NCBI GenBank assembly: GCA_963576725.1
Contig: OY755246.1
Location: forward strand, 73,525,467 to 73,589,466
Source of the DNA: Azorinus chamasolen
Taxonomy: Eukaryota; Mollusca; Bivalvia; Cardiida; Solecurtidae
Reading direction: 5' to 3'
DNA length: 64,000 bases
The position numbers and the translations under genes were made by a program. The first letter of the stretch is position 1. Every line of letters begins with the position of its first letter. The notes under the pieces are model-generated. The model was not told the origin of the DNA. It worked only from the letters and a program-made list of their open reading frames with translations, and did no database searches. Shown piece after piece: positions 35,657 through 47,809 of this stretch.

Positions 35657-38340
35657 TTTTAGTACATTAGATTTAACATCAGGTTATTTTCAACAGGACA
35701 TCCCCAAAACCGCATTCTCAACAAAATACGGTCATTATGAATTTACATCCACCCCATTTGGCATGACAAACAGTGGTGCAACTTTTCAACGGGTTATGGA
35801 GTTAGCTTTGAAAGGATTGCAATGGCAAACATGTATTATATACATAGATGACTGTATTATATTTGGTTCAACATTGGAAGAGCACAATGAAAGACTAAAG
35901 GCAGTTTTGTAGAGGTTCAGAGAAGCAAACTGAAAACTTAAACCTAAGAAATGCAATCTCTTGCAGGAAGAGGTCATTTTTCTCGGTTTTAGAGTGTCTG
36001 AAAAAGGAATAGAGCCCGATCCAAACAATGTAGCTAAAGTTTTACAATGGAAAATTCCAAGTAATGTTACTGAGGTGAAACAATTCTTAGGCATGTGCTC
36101 ATATTACAGGAAACATATAAAAAATTCAGTGTAGTTGCAAAACCCCTGTTTGACCAAAACAGAAAGCAAATTGAAATGGACCAAAGAATGTGAATCTGCA
36201 TTTCAGTCTCTAAAGAACACCCTAGCAAGCCCGCCCATCATGTCTCTTCCCGCCAGTGAAGGTGAATTCATATTAGAAGTAGACGCATGTGATTTCGGAA
36301 TTGGCGCAGTATTAAGCCAAGTTCAAAACGACAAGGAAAAAGTAATTGCTTATGCTAGTCGTTCACTAAATAAGGCCGAAAGAAACAATTGCGTTACAGA
36401 TACTTTGTTGAATACTTCAGACACTATCTATTAGGGAGACAGTTTAAATGCAGATAAGATCATTAAGCATTGAAGTGGCTTTGCAACCTCAAGTCCCCGA
36501 AAGGTCGAGTCGCTAGATGGCTCGAGATTCTGTCAGAATACCATTTCACTGTTGAATATCGCCAAGGGTCCAAGCATGGAAATGCAGACAGTCTTTCACG
36601 ATGCCCCAATCCTGCCATGAAGTCGAAACAGATGAAAAGCTAAAATGTGGTCCTTGCAACAAGTGCAAAAAAAGAGCTGATCAGATGGACAGCAACTTTT
36701 TCAAAGACTCTTCTAGAAGTGAAGTTCTAAAGATTGCAAGACGCAACACTATAGAGACTCCAAAGGACTGGAAAGATGTAGTAAACAAGTTCTGGGAAAA
36801 GTTAAAAGAAGTCAATGTGACAAGTGTATGGTTAATACTTCTAACCATGTATACTTTGTCAATGAAGCTAGCAGATAGTGTTATCTGTGATTCAGTACTG
36901 TAAGGGAATTGACATAACGGCAGTACTATCTATACTTACATGGATAAGTATGATACTCCATAAAACATGGGTAAATATTGTTTGTGCATGGAATAAAATA
37001 TTGGGCATCTTAATAGATGACTCAAAAGTCAAGAATAGTTATGTACCATGGTCAAAAGGGGTACAGTATAGGCGACCTGAAGGATTTACAGGCGGCGGAC
37101 AAGGATATTGGTCCGGTTTTAAAATGGTTTCTGTCAGGGATACGTCCCACAGAACAGGAGATTTCAGTATCAAGTCCAGCTACAAGGCATTATATTCTTT
37201 GCTGGAATGCACTTGTTTTGAATAATGGGTTATTATTCAGGAAATTTGAGAAAAAGGATGACTCAGGATCCTTTACGCAGTACCTGCTGGATTGAGAAAA
37301 GATGTTCTTTACCAGATGCACAATAGTGTGTTGTCTGGTCACCTTGGGAAGAAAAAGACCAAGGAGAAACTTGTCCAAAGATACTATTGGCACGGTATTC
37401 GAGAAGACTGCAATAACTGGGTTGCAACATGTGAAACATGTGGTGTCAATAAACCCCCATGTACAACACCCTTAGGTAATATGCCCGTAGGAGCCCCATT
37501 AGACACAGCATAATTGGACCGTTACCACGGACACCAAGAGACAATAAATATATATTAGTAGTAACAGATCATTTTACAAAATGGGTAGAAATATTCCCCA
37601 TACCAGACCAAACGGCAGAAACCACAGCAAGAGTTATATTAAATGAAGTAATAGCCAGATACGATACCCCTGTATCAATTCATAGCGATCAGGGTAAAAA
37701 CTATGAAAGTAGAATCTTTGGTGAAATATGTGGAATGCTTTAAATTAAGAAAACAAGAACCTCTGTACGGAATCCAAAATGCAATGGTCAAGCAGAAAGA
37801 TTCAATAAAACACTAATTCGGATGGTGCGTGCATATCTAAAAGACAGTGATCAAACTGACTGGGACTTAAATCTAGGTTGTTTAGCAGCAGCTTATAGAG
37901 TACTAAACTCACACCAAATTTGCTAATGCTAGGACGAGAGGTCAGATTACCTTCAGAAATCGCTTTTGGAAGCAACACAACCACTTCAGAACAAGTGTCA
38001 TCATATGGTGATTATGTTGAAATCCTGAAATCAAAACTGCAAAAGTCTCATGATATATGCCGAAAACATTTAGGGTGTGCACTCATTCGCAATACTGATA
38101 TATATGACAACAAACAAATGTTGAATAAGTACAAGAAAGGAGATCCTGTATGGTACCTACATACATCCCGAAAAACATCATTATGCCCCAAACTACAAAT
38201 GCCTTACCCACAGGACCTTTTCTTGTCACTCAAGTACTGAGTAATCAAAATTACAGAGTCCATTTCAAAAAGTCAGGAGAAACAAAAGTAATCCATCATG
38301 ATAAACTCAAGCCATATAAGGGTCACCAATCTGGATAAGA
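35657..38340 (+). pseudogene. pol: Ty3/gypsy pol remnant, copy B
   Basis: Same content and order as copy A: RT with YIDD (about 35845), RNase H, Cys-rich spacer, integrase. It shares the inactivating TAG (35910) and most frameshifts. Private changes: a 15-nt deletion removing the VPVRQ segment at the RT start, loss of about 20 bases in the RNase H region near 36402, loss of 9 bases near 37505, and a different end after the last integrase residues (38320). Its RT is fused in frame to the upstream non-LTR fragment. Not functional. Confidence 0.9.
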
Positions 38341-38467
38341 CAGCAGTCAAACTAGGCATCTACTGCAACTCTTTTACCATTCATTCATTATATAAATATG
38401 TTTATTTCAGTCAGAAAATTTACCGGTATGATAATGAGTCCAACCCTGTTCTACTTTCAGTACCAAT

Positions 38468-39471
38468 ATGTCCAACACTGGAGTAACCATACCCATCACA
38501 ATATCCACATCATCAAATAAATTTATCAACAACAGAGGGAGAGTTTACAAATGCCTGAAATGCCCAACAGATCCATATCAAGGAGAAAGAACAAAAGTAA
38601 TCACTCACATCTACAGAAAACATACCGCCCTAGACAAAGTGCCATTCTACTGCAACATCTGTAAATTCATCACAACATCACAAACAGAACTCGAAAGACA
38701 CCTCAACCCAAAAATCTACCCCTCCCACACAGCAACCGTCCAAGCCATGCTAGATAATGATGAATACGTTAATGAAGCAACCAGCCTACTACAGAACACA
38801 CATTATTACGCTCCAAAAGACCATACAGACTACAAACGTATAGGTAAAGAAGAAAGTAACATCATTAGCAACGCGAACGACAGAAAACGACAACAACACC
38901 TACAACAGCAACAACACACCAAGTACATGTAAGAGATGACACAGCAACCAACAACTTACTCCGCAACATCTTACTTAAATGCAACATACCAACAAAATCT
39001 GACACAACACAAATACTTGCATCTGCGAACACAGAACACACTGCCAACATCTTGCCTGCACTCCTAGGAGGTCACCAGCCTAGTGAGTGTAATTTCACAC
39101 TTAACAGCAACCCACCAGCAACCCCTGTTCTGAAAAGCAAGCTTCAACAGTCACAAACAAATACACCGCAACTAAAACCCAACAAGCAAATGCACCAAGC
39201 AGCATCTTCAACCACACACTCTTCATCAACAAAAACATGCCATCAATGCCCTATCATTCATCAAGAAATCCTTCAGTTGAAATCCGAAACAAAAACAATG
39301 GCAAAAGCTATGGACCAAATGATCAAAGAAATGGAAGAATTAAGAAAAATAATAAAGGACAACCAACCTAGACACCACAGAGAAGACCGAGAAAACACAC
39401 ACCCATACAGTCGCCCAAACAACAACAGAAGACACTACAACCAAAGAAACTATGACCACAGATACAATTGA
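38468..39471 (+). pseudogene. Zinc-finger / coiled-coil ORF, copy B
   Basis: Same unrecognised protein as at 29218-30231. The first part is open for 154 codons (38468-38932) with both C2H2-like fingers. The second part (to 39471, coiled coil and basic tail) is in another frame. The shift differs from copy A, where a TTTT stretch lies at the equivalent place, so the two copies decayed separately here. Copy B also lacks 6 nt of the serine run. The ancestral frame was probably one ORF of about 335 codons. Confidence 0.55.
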
Positions 39472-39727
39472 ACATACACCACATAACATCATCCTCCAGT
39501 ACAGTATAACATATACAATGTATGATAATTCGATATCATAGACTGTTATTATTATTATTATCATAGACATAGACATAGTTTATTCGTAACTTATACATAT
39601 TCCATCATTTATGCATCATATTCAACAGGTCTAATCAAATCACGTGACATGCAAACAATTATATAGTAACATACCAAATCATATCAATATATATGCCTAA
39701 CCCATTCAAACTTTGTGACGTATATAT

Positions 39728-40324
39728 GTAAGACTCAAATCGTGGGTCGGTCCCAGATCGAGGGCCGATTTGCAAATCGTGGGCCGATCCAAAATCGTGG
39801 CATGTTTTCTGAAATCTTGAAAGGCGCTTTAACCCCCCACATAGGATTTTAAGCCTTCAATCACGCAAATTCTGTTATATAATCCATCTCTTTCCTGAAC
39901 CAATTGGGGTTCGGATCTTTTGACATGGGTTGTCTCCGGTTCTGAACTAGATCTAGTTTCACTCCGAGATCTACATGTACGGTTGAAAAAAATATGACGT
40001 CATTTACGCACAACGTCGTCAGTTTCGACGTCGTATCATTTCGCGCCACCATTATTTGGACTCTTATTTTCTTTAACTCCACCAGTCTATATAGACCTAC
40101 ATTTTTAAATTGTTTAGATCAATCTGCAGTTTTTAATGAGTATGGAACCCTTTTACATTGCTGTGGGCATTTAGATCTATATCAAATTGGTGATCTGTGT
40201 ATTTGTGTTTTTGTGGGTTATAAATCGGCCCACGATTAGGGAGCAAACGGCCCACGATTTTGGATCGGCCCACGATTTTCGAATCGGCCCTCGATCTGGG
40301 ACCGGCCCTCGATTTGAGTCTTAC
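39728..40324. mobile_element. 597-bp MITE with ~75-bp terminal inverted repeats
   Basis: Left end GTAAGACTCAAATCGTGGGT; the right end is its complement (CTCGATTTGAGTCTTAC), with inverted similarity over about 75 bp built from ATCG(T/A)GGGCCGAT repeats. Duplication copy A has an uninterrupted TA run at the same place (30499-30511), so the insertion is proven by its empty site. The target is a TA-repeat, so the duplication (4-6 bp) cannot be set exactly. No transposase; the class is undecided. Confidence 0.9.
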
Positions 40325-42240
40325 ATATATATATGCGTCATCTATAATTCTGTACTGTGAAAAATAGATACTTCAGAGAGATACTTCATAGAAACAGTAT
40401 GCAGTGATTTTTAATGTTATATCTGCTGTGATTTAGCCATGGACTGCACCCAGAGTATATGAACCATACAACTATCCACTTATTACAGATAGACAATTAT
40501 AGTATTGTGATCTACAGAACTGTATAACTTCATTAAGAAAAATATGAGCTGATCTACAGAACAGTATAACTTCATTTAGTAAAATATGGACTGTAAATAG
40601 AAATTTATAAAATATTAAGCCTACAGAAAATGATATGTAGTGCTGTTTTTCCAGTGAACATTTGATGGCCTCTACCTTGTGATTTATTTTATGTGAGACC
40701 CGTTATAACCACACATGGATTTGTATACACATGGGAATGTAGCTTTAAATTACCAGAGACTTTCCAATTTATATCCATGTGTCATTGGACATTTTCATAT
40801 AAGATCTTCTGACTACCAGATTGCTGGAAATAACTGTATATGATCCGTATCCAGCTACAGAAACATGTCTCGATCATTATAGACATTCCATTGCAGTGAT
40901 AGACTACATGTCTCCAACCTATTCATGTGTACAGAATCATAGACTTTATATCCATGTACCTATGGACAGTATATCCACTTAAATAATATTTCCTTACTTA
41001 TAGTTAGTACCTAGCTATGCAATGATATTGCATTTGTTAAGACTTTTATTAATTTTAATACTTAAGATTAAGGTCAACGCACAAGGACTTTATTTTAGGT
41101 AAAGTAGCTACCATGGATATGCTTTTCACACTAGTCTACTCTAAACTTTGAGATTTTATGACATTAAGTGACTGTCGTACTGTACTTATAGTAATGTAGA
41201 GCAACTGTGTTTTACTGTGAATGCTAGAGGCACAGTATTGTGTAGACACACAAAGTTTCAGGTTATTTCACATTTCCTGTGATTGAGTTGCAATATAATG
41301 TATGGTAGATCTATGTCGAAGGATCAGAAAAGTATTTGTTATCGAAAGCATTTGTTATCTAAAATTTAAAAATCATATTAATTATTAGTGAGTAAGTAGC
41401 CCATGGAAGATTGCAAATGACCTCCCTTGAAAAATGTGCATACTTATCTTATCTTCTTTTATTGATTTTCAAAGTTTCATTTATGATTGACATGTTCATG
41501 AATTACTTATCTTTGATACTTGCCAGATTGTTTCCTTTGACTAATTAACAACCTTAACCATTATTTATGACAATTATTCTATTGTTGCGAAAAAGCAACA
41601 GATAAACTTTGGACTAGGTTCACTAAGGGGTGAAATTGGCCCCATTTGAGAACTCACCAATAATACCACAGTTACATGTTGGTGGTCGAAAAAGAAAGAA
41701 AACAATATTTTTTTCTCGAAAATAAGTCATGTTGCCATGGTAACCGTTTTAATATACTCCTCTAAAATCACATTTTTCATAAATTGTTGAGCATTACTTC
41801 ATTAGAACATGTTTTTGAAATATGTTTTTGTGAAATAATGTGAGATAGCATGAACCCCATTTAAAACCTCAACAGGGCATGGTGAAAAAAGTGATGTTGC
41901 CATAGCAACCAACAAGTTTTACTTCAGAAAAATATGTTTCTGAATATGAATCTTTCAATATCTCTTGTAATAAGATTACAGTGACACCAAAATGGCAGGA
42001 AGTGTATGAAACATTGTAAATATATATGATACAGTATCGTACTAATTGTAACATGTGTTACCATGGTAACCAATGCAACGGCTTCCTACTGATGATTTTT
42101 GTTCTTTTCTTTTTTAAAATATATTTAGCACTAACTTGACAACTTTAAAGGCCAAAATAGGAAATGACATGGTCCTCTTTAGAAACCCCAACTCTTAATG
42201 AATAATAAAAATGTGGTTGCCATGGTAACATTTTCAATAT
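40325..42240. other. Noncoding part of duplication copy B
   Basis: Counterpart of 30512-32419, almost identical. No gene seen. Confidence 0.5.
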
Positions 42241-43818
42241 ATTCAGAGAACGTGTGTGGCTTTTTATAATTGATTCCCTGGTCATGCTTTCTATCCCAAG
42301 GTACAGGGGTACGAAACTTCTCATAAAAGGATTGACGCACTGTTGACACTGCCCGACGAACACAATATAGTGGACAACAAATTGTTTGACATACCAGAAA
42401 ATAACTTCAGAAGAAACAAACCAATACTTGTTCTTGAAGATCTATTTGGTGTGTTCTTAACTTTGTCGATCAGGTGCATGCATACGTCATCAAACTGTTG
42501 ACGAGTAAGTCCAGTGACTGCTGCGTCAGAGTCATTAAGGGAGTCAAGGTTCAGTGACTTGTTCTGCGTGAGGCAGTCATTTCGCAATTTTCGAAGAAAA
42601 TCGTTGATTGCAGTACGACTAAGATGTGATTTGTCTGTAAACGTTTGTATAGCGCCAACAGCTGTCGCCAAGAGTGACCCCTCACTGATGTGAACTGGAC
42701 AGCATCTGGTGCCTGAAGGTATCAGGATATTGTGAAAGAACAGCAACGGCTCTCTGCTGACAAGTTGACCAGCTTCGGCCCGGGTCGTTTACAGACGAAA
42801 CATCTTGAAGGACTTCGGCTGGTAGATGCTATCTTCAATATCACCTGTAAAATACGATTAGATACTCTCAATAAATATATTATGTTTTATATGGTTTCCC
42901 TATAAATTGTTTTCAGCATTGAAGACAGATTGTTGCTTACAGTAGACTGAAAGTAAAGCAGAATGCTTATTTAAGTGTGTGAAAAAAACAAAAAACAAAC
43001 AGAGCTTAACAAAGAGCTTTCTGTTCTACATTCAGTCTGATTTATGCTACCATTTGCTTGAATATAGGAAATATTTTCATTGTTTCTCCGAATCTATCGG
43101 TACTAGACTCGCATCCTTCATAAGAAACTGCCGTTTTTCTACATACAGAGACAATGTCGACAGTAGGGTTTGAACCAACGACCCTCAGTAACAGGTTAAA
43201 TAATCACAATGTCAAGGACTCAGATTACCAATTGATGAAGGAGGCGATTCTGAAACATGCTATGTGTGTGAGCTGTTCGATTAACCCTATATTTACAGAG
43301 CTGTCAGAGCATATTACTTTTAATCTCACTTGAAACAAGAAGTTTTATAACTGCATATGAAAGTTATTGTGATTGAGAAAATTACAAATGAAAATGAACC
43401 GTTTACAATTTAATTATTATGCCATCAGAGCGCTTTTGATTACGATTCTATATTTTCTTGTATATCTCCAGAATATGTAGTCTACTTGTAAACGGTTTAT
43501 ATATGATAGAATATGGACTTTGTTACTCACAGACGCTGGGCTAAAGAACTGTTTAGATGATGACGGCTGAGGTACATAGTCTGCATCACTGTCATTGTTT
43601 GTGTTGAGGGGTGACATAGGCTTGTGTGGCTTCTGTTTGTTCTTGTAGAATTTAATTCGGCAGGCACCGCAAACTACATCACTGTCGTCAGGATAAATGG
43701 CAAAATGACTCTGTAGATACTTCCTGATGGATTCATTTACAGGACGTGTGTCACTTTTGTTTGGCACGTGTATTGCAGACATTTGTAGCTTTTCACCATT
43801 CTGAAAAAAGTTAACCAT
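42240..43818 (-). pseudogene. DDE transposase remnant, copy B
   Basis: Counterpart of 33276-34912. The N-terminal exon is better preserved (133-codon frame 43417-43818, start MVNFFQNGEKLQ, with VVCGACRIKFYKNKQ), ending at the same splice donor near 43530. The next exon holds FFHNILIPSGTRCC and the LSRTAINDFLRKL region; the [11 protein letters not shown] segment is partly deleted near 42362. The 923-bp deletion relative to copy A cuts off everything after [11 protein letters not shown], including the LVLDGTYI motif. Non-functional. Confidence 0.6.
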
Positions 43819-44187
43819 TTTGAAAATAAAATATTTAATAATTCTGAAAACAAAAATACCTATTTCTTATCAGAAAAATACTTTTTAAGAAAAAAAAAGT
43901 TTAATGGGTGATGAGTTTTCAACCCGGATCGCCTGGACGATAGGCCGTCACGTTTACCTCTAGACCATAGCCGACGTACACACCCAGGAACGTTTATGTT
44001 ATCCATAAAATGTAAACTTGTCTAAAAATAGAACAGAGTTTAGGTTTATGCAGACGATGTTTTTAAAATCGTTTTAAAAAGGAATGTCTACATGGCTAGA
44101 CTACATTATTTTATAATTTTTTGCCGCCAGACTAGATATGACGAAATATGCGTAGCGTAACTAACGATTATCAACAAAACATGTACA

Positions 44188-45345
44188 CTTGAGTATGCAG
44201 CTGCTGTGTGGCATTCAAGTGCATACGTTTCACAATTGAATAAAATCCAAAGACAAGGACTATGCATTTGTTTAAATTCGTTCGGATCAGCCAGCTGTGA
44301 GAGCCTTGAGGTTCAGGCTAACATACTGCCTCTGGAGCTACGCAGAGAAGAAATAATCATTAGAGAAAGTGCCAAAATTTTGACAAAACCTAGCAACTCC
44401 CTTATCAAAGAAAAGTTTACCTATAGTAATGATAAAGATACAGCCAGCCATCGCAAGAGAACTACCCCCATGACATGTATGCTCCAGCTGATCAAAGAGA
44501 TGGAGAATATTACTGAGATTGACACAAAGTGCCTGGAGACAGAAATTACCTACCTAGAATACATGCAGCCATCAAGAAGTAAACCAACATACTGGAATAA
44601 TCTTGGATCATCAAAGAACAGATACAAAACCCAAGAAAACGAAGCCAGAATACAGGTCAATAAAATTATATCCAGCCTACCAGTTAACACAGTTGTGGCT
44701 TTCACTGATGGCTCATGTCGAGGTAATCCAGGCCCATGTGGAGCAGGTTCTTGTCTTTTTCTACCCTACGATGAGTGCGTAGAGCTGAAACAACCAGTCA
44801 GTAAAATGGCATCCATTCTTGTGGGTGAATTGGTGGCAATTAAGATCACTCTGCAGGCAGTGCTAGATGAACTGAAGAAACGAGAAATTAGGAATCTTCA
44901 AATCCTGTCAGATAGCCAAACAGCAATAGGTACATTGACCTTGGGTTGGGACTGCAAAACACATACTTCATTGCTCTTGGAAACAAAGCTTCTTTGGAAC
45001 CAGCTGAGAGAAAAGGGGGTTAACATAAATCTCGACTGGACACCAGGTCATGCAAACATTGAGGGCAATGAAAGAACAGACAAGCTTGCAAAGGAGGCAG
45101 CCCTAGATGCAGAAAAAATGGACAAAGACGCCTCACAGCCAATCTCTCAGACAGATATAAAGGATGCTGCCAAGAAGATGGCCTTGCTAAAACGGCAGAG
45201 AAGATGGGACTTATCAGACAAAGGCAGACAACTACATGAACTGAAACAGAACATAGGCAAGAAGGAGCTCGACTTCAACCACTGTACAAACCAAAAGACA
45301 CTGTTGCAGCATTTGAGTACCAAGATAAAATACGTCATTTTGTAG
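44188..45345 (+). CDS. Non-LTR retrotransposon C-terminal fragment: RT thumb + RNase H
   Basis: Frame of about 379 codons from ATG 44206, open upstream to 44188. N-terminal third: RT thumb/connector (VWHSSAYVSQLNKIQRQG, PLELRREEIIIRESA). C-terminal two thirds: type I RNase H with all catalytic positions visible: AFTDGSCRGNPG (Asp), LVGELVAIK (Glu), ILSDSQTAIG (Asp), TPGHANIEGNERTDKLAKEA (His/Asp). It would remove RNA from RNA:DNA hybrids. This architecture fits RNase H-bearing clades such as I. Endonuclease and most of RT are missing; the ATG is internal and probably not a real start. The end, KTLLQHLSTKIKYVIL, looks short of a normal terminus. The intact active site suggests a fairly young fragment. 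Confidence 0.8.
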   Translation, partial: LEYAAAVWHSSAYVSQLNKIQRQGLCICLNSFGSASCESLEVQANILPLELRREEIIIRESAKILTKPSNSLIKEKFTYSNDKDTASHRKRTTPMTCMLQLIKEMENITEIDTKCLETEITYLEYMQPSRSKPTYWNNLGSSKNRYKTQENEARIQVNKIISSLPVNTVVAFTDGSCRGNPGPCGAGSCLFLPYDECVELKQPVSKMASILVGELVAIKITLQAVLDELKKREIRNLQILSDSQTAIGTLTLGWDCKTHTSLLLETKLLWNQLREKGVNINLDWTPGHANIEGNERTDKLAKEAALDAEKMDKDASQPISQTDIKDAAKKMALLKRQRRWDLSDKGRQLHELKQNIGKKELDFNHCTNQKTLLQHLSTKIKYVIL

Positions 45346-46310
45346 GATATTTATAACATTTCCAAATATATAAAAAACATGTTGGTACTCAATTGCGCTC
45401 ATACTTAAATTTAGGAATAAAGAGTCAAAATTCGTGAAAAACGTTCGTTTTTGCCTGGATTAGGGTACTTTGAAAGTCACATCAATTTATAACTATTATG
45501 GATAGAATCGAACAAGTTGTACTTTTAGTTAGTTTTAAGGTTGGTATGAATGAAAATAAACAAAAAATGTGCTTTTCAGTATTTTTCAATTTCTTCAATT
45601 TTTTGGGCAAATTTATAGGGTTAGTGAACCAAAGGCGGAATATATTTCACCATTTAGGAATGGGAAAGTTCTTAGACTGGAGACAAAGTATAAGATGTTT
45701 TACAATATTTAACTACCGGTGTAGTGTATAAAAATTAAATTACAGTCAGTGATTGACTTTAATATTGACGTTAAGTGCATATATCATTTGTCTCAGTTGA
45801 AGGCAGTTTCCCAATCCCAACATCTTGATAAGATGATGTATGTATTTTCATATGCCAGACTCACTGTAATAGTACATGTAAATGTGTCTAATATTATTTA
45901 TTCCATTAATGCATGTTCAGATAGTAAATGTAGTATATTCAAATATGTGGTGACCACAGTCATATACTATGTTTGTGTTTCAAAAATGAGAAGTTATTTT
46001 TTAATGGCAAGTATATTAATAGATTGGTGCAAAAACAAAGTTCTTTGTTCAGAGAAAGAAAGAAAATGTCTTTAGTACTGTGTCTAATTTGACACTGCAA
46101 AGCACTGAAAGCACTGAAAGCACTGAAAGTGTCTTTATTTAGTTATAGTATTTGTATACCGATACTATGAATAATTATTTGCATATTTGTTGATAAGTTA
46201 TGTATTTAATATCCAATGTTTTATTATTGACATTATGGAGTGAACTCAATGATTCATTTTACTCATTCTAACTTTGAATCCATTCCATTTGTGAGGACAC
46301 AATTTTTTTT
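45346..46310. other. Noncoding stretch before the LTR
   Basis: AT-rich, without supported genes. A 9-bp repeat (GCACTGAAA, three times) lies at 46098-46127. Confidence 0.5.
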
Positions 46311-46324
46311 GAAGGAGGGGGTAA

Positions 46325-47163
46325 TGTAACATCTCCGTTTCACTTGTAGTTATAGGCATGTTGGCTATATTGGGGTAAAATCGAGTAATTTGGTCTAACT
46401 TATACTCACCTTTCATCCTGAATCATCATGTAGGGAGTACTGATTGAGTTCACATCCATTAATAATCCGATATCTATTTTCAGAGTTATTGCCCTTTAAC
46501 TCTGGGAAACTTATGAAGAATTTGAACAAGAAGTGAATTCTTCAGCTGCTATTTTTGCCTCCATTTCTACAGGAAGTGATGTCAATTTTAACCAGAATTC
46601 TACATTCTAGGTCATGTTTATTTTGATGCTGTCAAAATCAGACGACATCTGTCAATATAGTTATCTCACCTTTTCCAGCTAATTAGTTCGAAGAAATGTA
46701 TTCCATCAGGTAAATTGGTTCATAGATGTTTGTTTTTCATTTATATAAAGTTAAATGAGTGTTTTTAATACAGTTTTATAATTTTTCTGCTAGAAGTTTA
46801 TTGACGGGATTATGCAGAATTCTGCAGGAATTCTGCTAGGATCCCGCTAGACTTCCGCTGGTGCTGGTAAAACTCGCGGCGACTGTTTTCCGCAGCATTC
46901 TGCTGAATTCCGCCAGCTTCACTATTTGGGTATAAATAGGCACGCCTGGCAGAATTCAGACAGTGAGAACTTTAATAAGATCAGATTCAGTTGATGATTA
47001 ATGTGATTATTAGACTTCAGTTAAATTTAGATTAAGTTGATTATAGAACACATTTAGAAATGAATAATATATAATAAAAGGTAGAAAAATCAGAATCTAT
47101 TTCATTATTTTTATCTTTATCCGCTGTTATTAAAAGCCCGCTACCATTCACGAGTTCGTGACA
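46325..47163 (+). mobile_element. LTR of a Ty3/gypsy-like element (probable 3' LTR)
   Basis: Starts TGTAACATC just after a polypurine tract (GAAGGAGGGGG, 46311-46321) and ends GTGACA at 47163, where inverted-repeat-arm sequence begins at once. It has a TATA box (TATAAATAGG, 46931-46940) and AATAAA at 47074-47079. About 55 bases of its R/U5 recur at 26303-26357 before gypsy pol copy A, so this LTR and the duplicated pol probably belong to one ancient provirus. Confidence 0.65.
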
Positions 47164-47809
47164 ATACTTATAGTAGCGTCTGCTTTAAAAGTGACGTCTG
47201 TAATTTCTGTCCAATTAAGTTTTACGCAAAGTAAAGAAACCGAAAGATGAGAGTTAAAAGTTTGGATCCAGATCAGACGCGGTGCCTCATCTGGCGGTGT
47301 TAAGTTTAACGATGTTTTACATTCCAGTGGTCGCGTGGTAAAGTGTGTCGAAAGGACTGCCATTGTATCCGTACCGGGTCATTGACGACCTTGTAGAAAA
47401 TGTCAATAAACTTTCGATACCTTATCGCGCTGTAGGAGTAAACACTTAAGCCCGTCAGAGGCACGCGTCTAAAGATTTTGGCTGGACACTTTGCAGACCC
47501 ATAGCGAAATTAATACGAATTAAACGAGAACGATATTGGAAACTGTATATGCGAATAGATCTATATAATTCCGTAAGCGAACGGAGTAGACCTTGATTAG
47601 ACGATTCCTGCGTATCTATAAGTTAAAATGACGTCGTGGAAACTTTTTGATGTACCTGCATTCTGATGACTCAGACTCTAAGACTGTCATCCGATACCTT
47701 CTATGGAATGTGGGATGGCCAGCGTGACCTCTATAGTTTTAGTTTTAGGTCACCCGCTGTTGATGACACCCTGTGGGATGGGTGACAGGGGCTGCGGGCA
47801 AACGTTACC

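Larger units (their letters stand above)
35657..44567 (+). repeat. Tandem duplication, copy B (8.9 kb)
   Basis: Second copy of the 26378-35656 unit. It differs by loss of 32420-33342 equivalents, gain of the MITE at 39728-40324, a 15-nt deletion at the RT start and several small indels. At its right end it continues into the non-LTR RNase H that copy A lacks, so copy B keeps the ancestral right junction. Confidence 0.9.

Noticed and set aside
45498..46075. Small plus-strand ORFs of 77 and 108 codons
   Set aside because: AT-rich hydrophobic translations without motifs; chance frames in noncoding DNA.
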